Both the position numbers and the translations under genes were made by a program. Positions 25,476 to 34,371 of a stretch of 38,374 nt of DNA are shown here, in pieces. How positions within the stretch are numbered: position 1 is the first letter of the stretch; each line of letters begins with the position of its first letter. The DNA lies in NCBI RefSeq assembly GCF_024343775.1, contig NZ_RJUF01000031.1, positions 1 to 38,374 on the forward strand, read 5' to 3'. The notes beneath the pieces were generated by a model. The model was not told where the DNA came from. It was given only the letters and a program-made list of their open reading frames with translations, and ran no database searches. This DNA comes from Lacihabitans soyangensis. Its GTDB lineage: Bacteria; Bacteroidota; Bacteroidia; Cytophagales; Spirosomataceae.

Positions 25476-27746
25476 TTACTTTTGAATTTTAATATCGATA
25501 TCATAATATGAAATTTTTGTAACAGGATTAATACCAGTACCCACTATCCTAAAAAGTCCTTGCTTGCCTTCTTTGGTAATAAAGGCGAAAACATTTTGGT
25601 TATCTATGCCTCTATCAAAATTTTCGATTACGGCTTGGCCATTTTCGTACTCTGAGTTTTTATTGAGTTTGCTCTGTAAAAGCGTATTTATTCCAGCAGA
25701 GTTCTGTGTATTGTAGAAATCCAAATTGGTAATTTGTAACTTAAAAGCTTTGTCTGAACCATTAGAAAGTTGTATCATACCTGTATTCCAGATACTCCAA
25801 GGAATGGTTTTCAAAACATCATTTAAAGAACCTACGCCACACGAAAACCCACAAGTTTTTAGATAAGCGAAAGTGCAAATAGAATTTTGGATAATGTCAT
25901 AAAAAGCTACGGCATCAATACCATTAATTGATTTTGCTTGTGCCAAAGTGTAGGTTTTACCCTCATCAAAATCTATTGCATTTTTTATATCAATTTGGTT
26001 CTGACGAGTACCTGTTTCTATTCTTACATTTTGAAAATAGTTAATATCAGATGAAACAGGCAAAGAGGTCATGGTAGCTAAACTTTGACTCCATTTGGCC
26101 GATTCTGCAAAAGAAATATCGCCTGTAAGGCTCACATCATAAATGCATTGACTTAAATAAGGCTCTCTGTTAATGCCTGCTTGTCGGCATTTACTTTCGG
26201 CCTGTTGTTGGGCTGAAAGACTAAATGTAAATTCTTGGTATGGGAATTTGACATCAGTAAAACTTAAAGAATTTTTGCCACTTTCATAAGTGAATATGGA
26301 TTCCGCTTGTTTAATTCTCCAGGCGTCTGCGTAAGTGGGGTATAAGCCTTTAAATGAGCGATCGGTCAATGGTTTGCCATCTGATAATACCAAGTCGTTA
26401 TTTCTATTACCATCAAAGTCACCCAAAAGACCTTTTAATTTACCTTTTCGAGCGTCATTCAAATAGACCAAATAATCAATCCGAGATTTGTATCTTATTA
26501 GGACCTCATCTTTGGTGGACGAATAAACCCTTATTTCTTCTGCATTTTTAGTAACCAAGGTATTATCCGAAAGACGTTTTGATACAAAAGTCTCGTTTTG
26601 AACTTCACCATTAATCAATAACCTAAATGGATTTGAGAATACATTTACAACGTCTTTGTCGAACCTCACGGCGATTGCTGTGTTGATTGTGGCTCTTTTT
26701 TCATTGGCGTTCATGGGTTCTTGTCGCACTTGAATCAGCAATTTGTCTGTTGTGCTTTGAACAGCTGTAAATTCGCCATGACCCATAAAATCATAAGCAA
26801 ATCCATCGTGAGTGGTAAGATGTGGGTCGCCCTGACCTCCACCCACACCATCAAGTAAGCCCCTTGTTTGGAGTTCGTCGTTGCACTCACAGGCCTTGCG
26901 TGTAAGCCAGGTATTGGCCACGGTCTGCCCGCAGTTCGACAATGCCTGGCCTGTTTCGCTCACGATATTCGAAAAACAACTTTGCTCTGCTCCGCCGGCT
27001 TCGGGACATTGAATTGCAGGCCTATTGTTTTGTAGGTTGTCAATCAATTTTTTGGTTTCACTACAGGCGTCCAGAGCGGTGCGACCCGCCGTAAAAGTCG
27101 CCAAAATACCCAATTCTGGAGCAGCCAATAGAGCCACGCCTGCTGTGATACAACCAGCAATATTTTGCCCAATATATGCTCCAGCGGCAATACCGCCTAT
27201 GGTTTTATCACAGGCCAAAATGCCTTGACCTCGGCCACTTTTGGTATAGTCTATGCCATTGGCAAAATAGGCTTTGGCCTTTTGAGCCAATTCGAGATTT
27301 CCTTCAAACATGACCTCGCCTTTTTTTGAAGTAAGCTCCTTTCCGTCAGACTTTTTCTTAACAGAGATATCAAATTTTGTTCCTTGATAATTGCTAAATT
27401 CAATGATAAAACCAGTGGATGTTTCAGCTTTTGAAGGTAAAAAATCAGCGTTGAAGTCATACTTTATCCAAGCATTATTGGTGGTATTTACCAAAATCAA
27501 TTTTTCAAAATTGGTCATTTCACCTTTGGTGTTTTTCTTGCCAGAGGCTATGACTTGCAGTTTTTTGTCCTCGTATGATGCTACATAACCTACCGCCAAG
27601 TTAGGGTTGGTAATAATGGCTTGCTGGGCTTTGGCCAAAGAAGCTGGTTCGGCAAATTTGAAGTTCGATGTTTCAGTTACTGGAACTGATTCTTTCGAGC
27701 AAGATAGAAGTATTACTGTGGTAACCAAATAAAGTATCTTTTTCAT
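25476..27746 (-). CDS. Lipoprotein with von Willebrand factor type D domain
   Basis: 756 residues. Lipobox ILLSC with Cys16 indicates a lipoprotein. A Gly/Ala-rich hydrophobic stretch at about 183-225 is followed by a cysteine-rich segment (229-288). The VWD domain starts at GDPHLTTHDGFAYDFMGHGEF (306-326), with RVD-type strands and LLGDFDGNRNNDL, and spans to about 460. The C-terminal 290 residues are unrecognised and contain several further Cys. The start overlaps the stop of the upstream gene by ATGA, so the two are coupled. VWD domains in bacteria occur in large surface or matrix proteins; the function here is unknown. Confidence 0.75.
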   Translation of the reverse strand: MKKILYLVTTVILLSCSKESVPVTETSNFKFAEPASLAKAQQAIITNPNLAVGYVASYEDKKLQVIASGKKNTKGEMTNFEKLILVNTTNNAWIKYDFNADFLPSKAETSTGFIIEFSNYQGTKFDISVKKKSDGKELTSKKGEVMFEGNLELAQKAKAYFANGIDYTKSGRGQGILACDKTIGGIAAGAYIGQNIAGCITAGVALLAAPELGILATFTAGRTALDACSETKKLIDNLQNNRPAIQCPEAGGAEQSCFSNIVSETGQALSNCGQTVANTWLTRKACECNDELQTRGLLDGVGGGQGDPHLTTHDGFAYDFMGHGEFTAVQSTTDKLLIQVRQEPMNANEKRATINTAIAVRFDKDVVNVFSNPFRLLINGEVQNETFVSKRLSDNTLVTKNAEEIRVYSSTKDEVLIRYKSRIDYLVYLNDARKGKLKGLLGDFDGNRNNDLVLSDGKPLTDRSFKGLYPTYADAWRIKQAESIFTYESGKNSLSFTDVKFPYQEFTFSLSAQQQAESKCRQAGINREPYLSQCIYDVSLTGDISFAESAKWSQSLATMTSLPVSSDINYFQNVRIETGTRQNQIDIKNAIDFDEGKTYTLAQAKSINGIDAVAFYDIIQNSICTFAYLKTCGFSCGVGSLNDVLKTIPWSIWNTGMIQLSNGSDKAFKLQITNLDFYNTQNSAGINTLLQSKLNKNSEYENGQAVIENFDRGIDNQNVFAFITKEGKQGLFRIVGTGINPVTKISYYDIDIKIQK

Positions 27747-29107
27747 TCTTTATAAGTAATAAATGCTTTAAATGGTACATCAGCCAATCCTGAGCTGTTC
27801 AAATTTTTATTGAGAATGTACAGATTCCCTGTGGCCCAATAATAATTATATTCTAAAGAAGGATTTCCGGTATAATTTGGTGGGATAAATTGGTTGTTGA
27901 CCTCTGCTGATACCACTATTGAAAGTATTTGGGTGTCTGTAAGTCCATGTGGGTAATTTCCATTTGCATTAGCGGCTGGCATTTTTCCAGAGATTTCCTT
28001 CATTTTGATTTTTGGGGCATCGGTGCCAAGTCTGGTAAATCCATCTATCACTAAGCGGCTATCAGGTGATAGTGTTTGGGAAGTGTTTCCTAGACCCACA
28101 TTGCCATTTCGGAGAATAGTAAGGGCATTGCTGCGGGTTGTATTGCTGTTTCCATTTCCAAGCTGGAATAATCTATCTGATGAGGATTCAAATGTCTGAG
28201 GATTATCAGACATTTCATTGAAAAAACCTAAAGTCAATGAACTTCCACTTTTTGACACCAAATTGTTTCCAAATACCATTGCATTTGTTCTCGCTATATT
28301 ATTTTGATGGCCAATTGCAACATTGTAATAACCTGAAAGAACATTATTATTACCAAATATGTAATTTAAAGATTTGGAAGAATTTTCATTTCCAATTACA
28401 GTTGTATTGAAAGATTCACCCACCTCATTGTTATTCCCAAATTCAAAAACATCTTTGAAAATGGTTGAAGAAGGGTTGATTTTGCCAATTCTTAGGTTAT
28501 TGCTCTTGGCATCATAACTAAACACTTTTCCTCCTGATCCGTAATTTATATTTGCTGAACTTTCGATTATTTTCTGATATTTAATCTCAAAACCCTGGCC
28601 AGCACTCATGTCGGTGTTAGTTTTAAAATTAATATAAAATCGATATCCGGCTGGAGTAAAATTTGGAGTTAAATAAAAAGGAGGTGGAATTTGATTACCT
28701 GTAAACATAAAAGTCTGGGTACTACCTGAAATAAACACAGTATCTCCTGTTCCCAGATCAATAGAGTTAAAGGTAAAAAGAATTGGAGAGCCGTCGCCAC
28801 CTGCATGAATTGTAAGGGCACAATTTAAGGCACTGCCCGGGAGATAGGGATTGTTTCCATTAGGGTCTTTGACGATTCCTGCAGAGTCAGAAGTAGTGGT
28901 CGATGTCGGACAAACTAAATTTAATACATTTGAATTTGGGTTAACATTTACTAGATTTAATTTTTCCTCAATCAAAAATCCTTTTCCAAATACTTTGAGC
29001 ATTTCATTATCAGGATTGATATTCATTCCCACCGAATTTGGCGTAAGGGTAATCTGTCCCCAAGAATATTGGCTCAGTAATAAAAAAATGGCTAAAAGCT
29101 TTTTCAT
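27743..29107 (-). CDS. Exported protein with YadA-head-like beta-roll repeats
   Basis: 454 residues with signal peptide 1-17 (YSWGQ). The central region (about 225-315) has short degenerate repeats of the form FGNNN..., VIGNENS..., AIGHQNN..., VFGNN..., TLGFFN..., each spaced about 14-18 residues, resembling the left-handed beta-roll of YadA-type trimeric adhesin heads. The N-terminal 170 residues and the C-terminal part (residues 350-454) are unrecognised. No membrane anchor of autotransporter type is seen. It is 3 bases after the LytTR gene and overlaps the VWD gene, placing it second in the operon. Confidence 0.65.
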   Translation of the reverse strand: MKKLLAIFLLLSQYSWGQITLTPNSVGMNINPDNEMLKVFGKGFLIEEKLNLVNVNPNSNVLNLVCPTSTTTSDSAGIVKDPNGNNPYLPGSALNCALTIHAGGDGSPILFTFNSIDLGTGDTVFISGSTQTFMFTGNQIPPPFYLTPNFTPAGYRFYINFKTNTDMSAGQGFEIKYQKIIESSANINYGSGGKVFSYDAKSNNLRIGKINPSSTIFKDVFEFGNNNEVGESFNTTVIGNENSSKSLNYIFGNNNVLSGYYNVAIGHQNNIARTNAMVFGNNLVSKSGSSLTLGFFNEMSDNPQTFESSSDRLFQLGNGNSNTTRSNALTILRNGNVGLGNTSQTLSPDSRLVIDGFTRLGTDAPKIKMKEISGKMPAANANGNYPHGLTDTQILSIVVSAEVNNQFIPPNYTGNPSLEYNYYWATGNLYILNKNLNSSGLADVPFKAFITYKE

Positions 29108-29110
29108 ATT

Positions 29111-29419
29111 TTAAATATTTAAATTTTTACCTAACCTTCTGCTAATGAGTCCTTTTCGGCCAGATGGAGAAATGAATTCTTTTCCGAATATTTCAATATT
29201 GGCTTCTGGATTAATCAGAAAACTCCTGTGTACACGTACCATGGTTTTACCAAAACGTTCTTGGAGTTTTTGGAGATTGGTAGACACCAATATTCTATTT
29301 CCGTTTTTTAGAAAAATATGTGAGTAACTAAAGTCGGCTTTAATGAATTCTATTTCATCTACCGGCAAAAAGGTTCGAGATCCCACATGGATGGCGTTAA
29401 TTAGATTCATGTCTTTCAA
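29111..29419 (-). CDS. Standalone LytTR regulator heading surface-protein operon
   Basis: 102-residue LytTR domain without receiver: VDEIEFIKADFSYSHIFLKNGNRI, FGKTMVRVHRSFLINPEANIEIF and GRKGLISRRLGKNL. It is the first gene of the run that continues into the four exported proteins, with only 3 bases to the next start, so it likely controls its own operon. The kinase/regulator pair upstream (29529-32233) is on the same strand, and this protein may be its downstream switch. Its ATG at 29419 is preceded by an inverted repeat (aaaatc/gatttt) that could be an operator. Confidence 0.8.
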   Translation of the reverse strand: MKDMNLINAIHVGSRTFLPVDEIEFIKADFSYSHIFLKNGNRILVSTNLQKLQERFGKTMVRVHRSFLINPEANIEIFGKEFISPSGRKGLISRRLGKNLNI

Positions 29420-29528
29420 AATCGTTTTGAGATTTTCAAGATGAATCTATAGTATGAATGCATACCTCACCAGTCAGACTGGATAATTGCCAGAAATGAC
29501 TAAATATGTTGTCGATTTGAGTAAATAA

Positions 29529-31412
29529 CTAACGCAGCTCAGGAATTTCAATTCTCACACTGGTACCTGTAGGATTTTTGTGGTCCTCGTAGCTTACTGT
29601 TATGTTCCATTGATATATATCAGAAATAAGCTCTAGACGACTTTCAATGAGTTTTTCACCCATGGAATTATGATTGCTTTTTTTCTGGCGAGAAGCAGCT
29701 TCACGACCAATACCGTTGTCATGGATGTTGATTACCAGATTTTTGTCAAGTATTTTCATGCTTAGACGAATCGTTCCCTCCCGATCAAGACTATTGAAGC
29801 CATGTTTTATGGCGTTTTCTAGATAGGGTTGTAGGATAAATGCCGGCACATTCCAATCTTGTAAATTTATGTTTAAGTCTCTGTCTATGTGGTAGTTGAA
29901 TTTTCCGTCAAATCGTTTCTGTTCTATTTGTAGGTACCTTTCACAAAACTCCACCTCGTCTTTCAGACTTATGAGATGCTCACGGCTTTTTTCAAGTATT
30001 GTGCGTATTAAATCAGAGAAGTCTGTTAGGTATTCAGTGGCTGCTCTTGTGTCTTTTTGGATTATAAATGATTTGATGGAGTTGAGGGTATTGAACAAGA
30101 AATGGGGATTAATTTGCGACCTCAAAAGGCTCAATTCGGTGATGGCGTACTGCCTCTGAAGCCTGATTTGCTCTGTTTGACCTCTATAAAACTCCTGAAC
30201 AATAGCCAATGAATAGAGCATGACCTCGGCAAATACCGCAAAATTGAACCAATAGTTGGGATAAAAAAGAAACAAATCGGAGGTAGTTTTTGAAATACCC
30301 AAGGTACTTCCGAGATATCCCAAAATAACCCCAACAAACAGTACAATACTTGCGGCTTTTAGTAGATTTGGAACATAGAGGTTTTTCCAGTAGAATATTC
30401 GGATGATCAAATAAATACTCGATATCAATACACATACCTCTGTGAGAATTGAATGGTAAAATTGTATGTCATATGCTTTTAGGAGCATAGATATGATAAC
30501 TTCTATTACAGAAAATATTCCAAAAATTAATAAAATGATTTTGAAGAATATCTTTTGTTCACGGTTTCCTCTGTTTTTGACATCCATAAAATCACGCAAA
30601 AAGAGCATGTAGAATATTTGAGTGCCCAGAACATAAAAATTTTGGCGGAGGTCGATTTTTAAATATGGGATGATATTGAGAGGTGTCACGGTGAATGGCG
30701 AATTAGAAAAACCGTAAACGTGGAAGAGTAGCATAAATAGCAAATAACCAGAATAATAGGAAATGTATGTTTTCTTGGTAAAATAATATAGTGCTACTGC
30801 AAGAAGAAAAATATAGAAAAGTATACCATATAAAATGCTGTTGATGAAAAACGCTGTGCGATCTTGATAAACATTTTCTAAACGGTTTAGGGCCTCCTGT
30901 TCCAGTGTGAAAACAGCTGGATTGAATATGAATTCCTTGCTCGGTAGATCTTCGAATTTTAGGAAAATTTCTGATGTTTGGCCAGACTTTATTTCGGTTT
31001 TTATATATCGGTAGTCGTATTTATAGGGTCTTTCCGACTCTTTGAGTTTTTGACTCACTTCGCCTAATTTATTGAGCTTTCCGTTTATTGATAACCAAGC
31101 TTGTTGTTTGAGCATATCGCCTGCCGTAAGTAGTACTGGGATGCTTTTGTCAGACGAATTTTTGATTATAAATTTTAGAAAAAAGCCATATTTATAATTA
31201 GAAGTGAGCAAACGCGGGAATTTATAGCTCTCTACAGATCTGAAATTTGCCTTTAAAATATCACCAGGAGACTTCTTTCCGGTACTATCTACCCAAACAA
31301 GCACATGTCTCGTGGTGAAAGTTTGGTTTAAGGCGATATCCAAAGTGTCTTGTGCGTAGACACTTTTAATTAAGAAAATTAGAATTACCAAAACGAAATA
31401 ACGCACTTCCAA
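29529..31412 (-). CDS. LytS-type histidine kinase with 7TMR-DISM sensor
   Basis: 627 residues. Signal peptide 1-20, then an extracytoplasmic 7TMR-DISMED2-like beta-sandwich (about 25-175), then seven membrane segments (about 185-400), a coiled linker, and a LytS-type kinase core: RSQINPHFLFNTLNSIKSF carries the phospho-His, followed by a HATPase with ENAIKHGFNS (N-box) and HDNGIGREAA. The sensor type often responds to carbohydrates or other small extracellular ligands. It follows the LytT-type regulator by 74 bases on the same strand, which makes the pair a two-component system. Confidence 0.92.
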   Translation of the reverse strand: MEVRYFVLVILIFLIKSVYAQDTLDIALNQTFTTRHVLVWVDSTGKKSPGDILKANFRSVESYKFPRLLTSNYKYGFFLKFIIKNSSDKSIPVLLTAGDMLKQQAWLSINGKLNKLGEVSQKLKESERPYKYDYRYIKTEIKSGQTSEIFLKFEDLPSKEFIFNPAVFTLEQEALNRLENVYQDRTAFFINSILYGILFYIFLLAVALYYFTKKTYISYYSGYLLFMLLFHVYGFSNSPFTVTPLNIIPYLKIDLRQNFYVLGTQIFYMLFLRDFMDVKNRGNREQKIFFKIILLIFGIFSVIEVIISMLLKAYDIQFYHSILTEVCVLISSIYLIIRIFYWKNLYVPNLLKAASIVLFVGVILGYLGSTLGISKTTSDLFLFYPNYWFNFAVFAEVMLYSLAIVQEFYRGQTEQIRLQRQYAITELSLLRSQINPHFLFNTLNSIKSFIIQKDTRAATEYLTDFSDLIRTILEKSREHLISLKDEVEFCERYLQIEQKRFDGKFNYHIDRDLNINLQDWNVPAFILQPYLENAIKHGFNSLDREGTIRLSMKILDKNLVINIHDNGIGREAASRQKKSNHNSMGEKLIESRLELISDIYQWNITVSYEDHKNPTGTSVRIEIPELR

Positions 31413-31486
31413 ATGGTTTGATTTCGAAAATTAAGTATTCTGACCAATTCGAAAAACGATTTTCTGATTTTTACAACGAGTGGAAG

Positions 31487-32233
31487 TCAGAAATCGACTT
31501 TTATTATGCTTAGCAACTTGGGTTTGTTTGCCCTAGAAACAGAATGTACCTGACCATCTGACATTTCTACTTGTCCGCCATCACCTTTAATGTATTTTTT
31601 GATCTCTTTGATTTGCACTAACACCGAATTGTGAATCCGTACAAACCGTGAAGGGTCAAGTATTTTTTCAAAATCACCAATTGTTTTCGAAACCAGCTTA
31701 TCTTTTTTGCCCACTTTTAATGTTGTGTAATTACCTGATGCTGTGAGGTATAGCAGCTCGTTGAGATTCACCATTTCGAAACCTTCCATAGTAGGAATTG
31801 CCAAATGGTTTGCCTTATCGCCTTCTTTTTTCATACTTTCCAAAAGCACATCAATTCTCGATTCCGTTTTGGAGCCTACTCTTGTCCTAAGTCGTTCGGC
31901 AGCTCTTATTAATTTATCTTTTGAAACTGGTTTTACGATATAATCTACCGCATAAAAATCAAATGCGTTTATGGCGTATTCTTGATGAGCCGTAACAAAC
32001 ACCACTTGGTAGTCGATGTTTTTCTGACATGAAAGGAATTCAAAGCCAGACATCACCGGCATAGTTACATCCAGAAACACTACATCCACCCGGTTTGTCG
32101 TTAGATATTTGAGTGCTTCAATGGGCGATTTAAACTCGGCAATCACTTCAATATCAGGGCAATATTGTTCTAAATCGTATTTTAGGATGGTAGCTCCTGC
32201 GGGTTCGTCGTCTAGGATGAGGGCTCTCAGCAT
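31487..32233 (-). CDS. LytT-type response regulator
   Basis: 248 residues. Receiver residues 1-120 with Asp8/Asp9 and phosphoacceptor Asp55 (VVFLDVTMPVMSG), then a LytTR DNA-binding domain at about 145-245 (LLYLTASGNYTTLKVG, DPSRFVRIHNSVLVQIKEIKKY). It is the first gene of the pair with the LytS-type kinase. Its natural target could be the operon beginning with the small LytTR gene at 29419, which also lies on this strand; inference. Confidence 0.93.
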   Translation of the reverse strand: MLRALILDDEPAGATILKYDLEQYCPDIEVIAEFKSPIEALKYLTTNRVDVVFLDVTMPVMSGFEFLSCQKNIDYQVVFVTAHQEYAINAFDFYAVDYIVKPVSKDKLIRAAERLRTRVGSKTESRIDVLLESMKKEGDKANHLAIPTMEGFEMVNLNELLYLTASGNYTTLKVGKKDKLVSKTIGDFEKILDPSRFVRIHNSVLVQIKEIKKYIKGDGGQVEMSDGQVHSVSRANKPKLLSIIKVDF

Positions 32234-32324
32234 ATTTACTAATTAACGACTCAAATTAGTGATTTTTGGTTAAAATAGAAATACCTGCCAGCGGTTTTTA
32301 TATTAAGGTTAATGTTTAAAAAAT

Positions 32325-32351
32325 AAGCCAATCTCGATGTGAAATTGGCTT
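32325..32351 (-). terminator. Terminator after glnK
   Basis: Minus strand: aagccaat (32351-32344) pairs with attggctt (32332-32325), an 8-bp stem followed by a T-rich stretch. It is 14 bases beyond the glnK stop. Confidence 0.7.
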
Positions 32352-32364
32352 TTGGTTCTTTGGT

Positions 32365-32706
32365 TTATTTAATAGCTCCACCGCCTCGTTCTCGATTTCG
32401 AATTCTGACAGCATCATATACGTCATAAACAAATATTTTTCCGTCGCCTATGTTTCCTTCAGAGGCATTGTCCAAGATTACATCTATGCATTTTTCGAGA
32501 TTTTCGTCGCTTACTACGCAGATAATCATCACTTTAGGTAATAGTATCATAGGTTTTTCGGTACCTCGGTATATCTCCGAATAACCTCTTTGCAGGCCAG
32601 CACCTTTTACGGGCATTACGGTCATACAAGGTATATCTGCAGCAGTGAGTCCCTTTTGTATGGCTTCCAGCTTTGATGGTTTTACTATCGCTTCTACTTT
32701 TTTCAT
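32365..32706 (-). CDS. glnK: PII nitrogen regulatory protein, GlnK type
   Basis: Trimeric signalling protein that blocks ammonium uptake by docking into Amt when nitrogen is plentiful. The PII fold is clear: N-terminal MKKVEAIVKPSKLEAIQKGL, T-loop GLQRGYSEIYRG, then KVMIICVVSDENLEKCIDVI and GDGKIFVYDVYDAVRIRNRERG. Tyr46 is present, but residue 51, the uridylylation Tyr in enteric GlnB/GlnK, is Lys, and residue 49 is Thr. So GlnD-type modification at position 51 cannot occur. It is 14 bases downstream of amt, the usual pairing. Confidence 0.92.
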   Translation of the reverse strand: MKKVEAIVKPSKLEAIQKGLTAADIPCMTVMPVKGAGLQRGYSEIYRGTEKPMILLPKVMIICVVSDENLEKCIDVILDNASEGNIGDGKIFVYDVYDAVRIRNRERGGGAIK

Positions 32707-32720
32707 ATTTCTAATTTTTA

Positions 32721-33974
32721 TTATTCAAAAGTTGTGTAGGCCTCAACTCCAAACTCCACAGCGTCTATTCCGGCCAATTCTTCTCGGTGTTTGATACGTA
32801 TGCCCATGGTTTTTTTCATTACAAATATGATTAAAATAGTGGCAATAAACGAAAACAGACTTAGGACCACTACGCCCAATATTTGAACACCTAGAAAATC
32901 AAATTTTCCTGAAGATAAAAGTCCTTTTTCTTCTGCAAATACTCCAACGGCCACCGTGCCAAAGAAACCGTTCACGCCATGAACAGCTATGGCTCCCACT
33001 GGGTCGTCTATTTTTATTTTGTCTATCAATACCACACAAATATCCACAAATACACCAGCAAAAAAACCGATAACGATGGCTGAATTCGGACCAACTACGT
33101 TACAGCCGGCGGTGACGGCCACCAAGCCAGCTAACACACCGTTGATTACCATCGTGATGTCTATTTTTTTGTAGCGAAGCATAGTGTAAGCCATGGTAGA
33201 AACACCACCAGCTGCCGAGGCCAAAAAAGTATTTACAGCCACTTTGCCTATCATTTCCCATTTTCCAACTGCTCCGAGCGTGGAGCCAGGATTGAAGCCA
33301 AACCAACCAAACCAAAGCAAAAACGCTCCGATTGAGGCCAAAGTGAGGTTATGGCCAGGTATGGCATTTGCTGTACCGTCGGAATTGTATTTTCCTTGGC
33401 GTGGGCCCAGTAAAATGGCCGCTGCCAATGCCGCAAAGCCACCTACTGCATGAACGGCAGAGGAGCCAGCAAAGTCGTTGAAGCCCATTTTGGCCAACCA
33501 GCCGTTGGGATTCCACACCCAATTGGCCGCAAGTGGATATATAAATACACAGAATATGAGTACAAAAACGGCATAGGCCCAAATCTTCATACGCTCGGCA
33601 ATGGCACCAGACACGATGGAAATAGAGGCGATAGCAAAACCCAGTTGGATAAACCAAAAAAGACTGTTGGAAATGGTGAGGTTGAGGCCTAAGTCGCCGT
33701 TTAAAATGCCTGTACCAAAAGCAAACCAGCCGTTGGATGGGCCGTATGCAACCGCAAAGCCAATGGCATAAAATGCGAGGCCACCAAACATGATGTCTAT
33801 CATCACTTTGGCTATAATACTCATAGAGTTTTTGGATCGGATAAAGCCTGCTTCTAGAAGAGCGAAGCCTCCTTCCATCTGAAAAATAAGTGCAGCACAT
33901 AAAGCCACCCAGACGCTGTCAATAGCGTGTGTTAGCTCCTTTTGATTAGCAGCTAATTGTTGTATTTCGTCCAT
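32721..33974 (-). CDS. amt: Ammonium transporter
   Basis: Inner-membrane Amt/Rh channel for ammonium. Signature regions are FQMEGGFALLEAGFIRSKN, YGPSNGWFAFGTG, twin-His residues His175 (SSAVHAVGG) and His332 (GAIAVHGVNG), and AIPGHNLTLASIG. About eleven membrane segments fit 417 residues. I choose ATG 33974; an in-frame GTG at 34001 adds nine residues but lies inside the leader hairpin. Cotranscribed with glnK, which regulates it. A good TTTG/TAnnTTTG promoter lies about 70 bases upstream. Confidence 0.95.
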   Translation of the reverse strand: MDEIQQLAANQKELTHAIDSVWVALCAALIFQMEGGFALLEAGFIRSKNSMSIIAKVMIDIMFGGLAFYAIGFAVAYGPSNGWFAFGTGILNGDLGLNLTISNSLFWFIQLGFAIASISIVSGAIAERMKIWAYAVFVLIFCVFIYPLAANWVWNPNGWLAKMGFNDFAGSSAVHAVGGFAALAAAILLGPRQGKYNSDGTANAIPGHNLTLASIGAFLLWFGWFGFNPGSTLGAVGKWEMIGKVAVNTFLASAAGGVSTMAYTMLRYKKIDITMVINGVLAGLVAVTAGCNVVGPNSAIVIGFFAGVFVDICVVLIDKIKIDDPVGAIAVHGVNGFFGTVAVGVFAEEKGLLSSGKFDFLGVQILGVVVLSLFSFIATILIIFVMKKTMGIRIKHREELAGIDAVEFGVEAYTTFE

Positions 33975-33990
33975 TCTTTTTGTTGTACAT

Positions 33991-34018
33991 AAAAAATACA
34001 CGATTTCGTATATTTTTT
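33991..34018 (-). promoter_or_regulatory. Leader hairpin of amt-glnK
   Basis: Arms 33991-34003 and 34006-34018 pair at 12 of 13 positions with a two-base loop; the core is ACGA-AA-TCGT flanked by A6 and T6. It lies between the promoter and the ATG, so it would be in the mRNA leader. Could be an operator or an attenuator. Confidence 0.55.
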
Positions 34019-34040
34019 AATAATTGTAAAAATATCAGTG

Positions 34041-34073
34041 CAAAACTAATGGTATATTTTTGATAAAAACAAA
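34041..34073 (-). promoter_or_regulatory. Bacteroidota-type promoter of amt-glnK
   Basis: Minus strand TTTG (34073-34070), a 21-base spacer and TAGTTTTG (34048-34041) match the Bacteroidota housekeeping consensus TTTG / TAnnTTTG. Predicted start of transcription is near 34034, giving a leader of about 60 bases. Confidence 0.6.
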
Positions 34074-34316
34074 AATATGCTTAAAAATAATGAAAAATTA
34101 AACATAAGAACAGTCTTTGTTTTGACGAATAATATTTTGAGTTATTGATAAAAATTAGAATTATAGGTAGGAAAAATTTATAATATTAAAATTTAGTTTG
34201 CTTTTTGTATCTATTTGAAAACTAAGTGTTACTGTATTCTTGATGTTGACTTATAAACCCTTTATTTTATTCAAAATGTGTTAAGTTTTTTTGAAATTTT
34301 GGGTAGTTCTGTATTT

Positions 34317-34350
34317 TTTGAAGGAATGAAATATATTTTCTTTAACTTTG
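34317..34350 (+). promoter_or_regulatory. Candidate promoter of GDPD-GH16 gene
   Basis: TTTG at 34317-34320, 22-base spacer, TAACTTTG at 34343-34350; ATG follows at 34372. Spacer is slightly long. Confidence 0.45.
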
Positions 34351-34371
34351 AAAAAACGACCTTACTTAACA

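Larger units (their letters stand above)
34002..34371. other. AT-rich divergent intergenic region
   Basis: Between amt and the GDPD-GH16 gene. It contains the amt promoter and part of the leader hairpin, and the GDPD promoter candidate at 34317-34350. The middle about 240 bases are very AT-rich and show no gene or clear structure. Confidence 0.55.

Noticed and set aside
33349-33900. 183-residue minus frame within amt
   Set aside because: Out-of-frame shadow of the ammonium transporter.
33991-34018. Riboswitch in the amt leader
   Set aside because: Only one simple hairpin of 28 bases; too small and without the conserved elements of known riboswitches, so I report just a hairpin.
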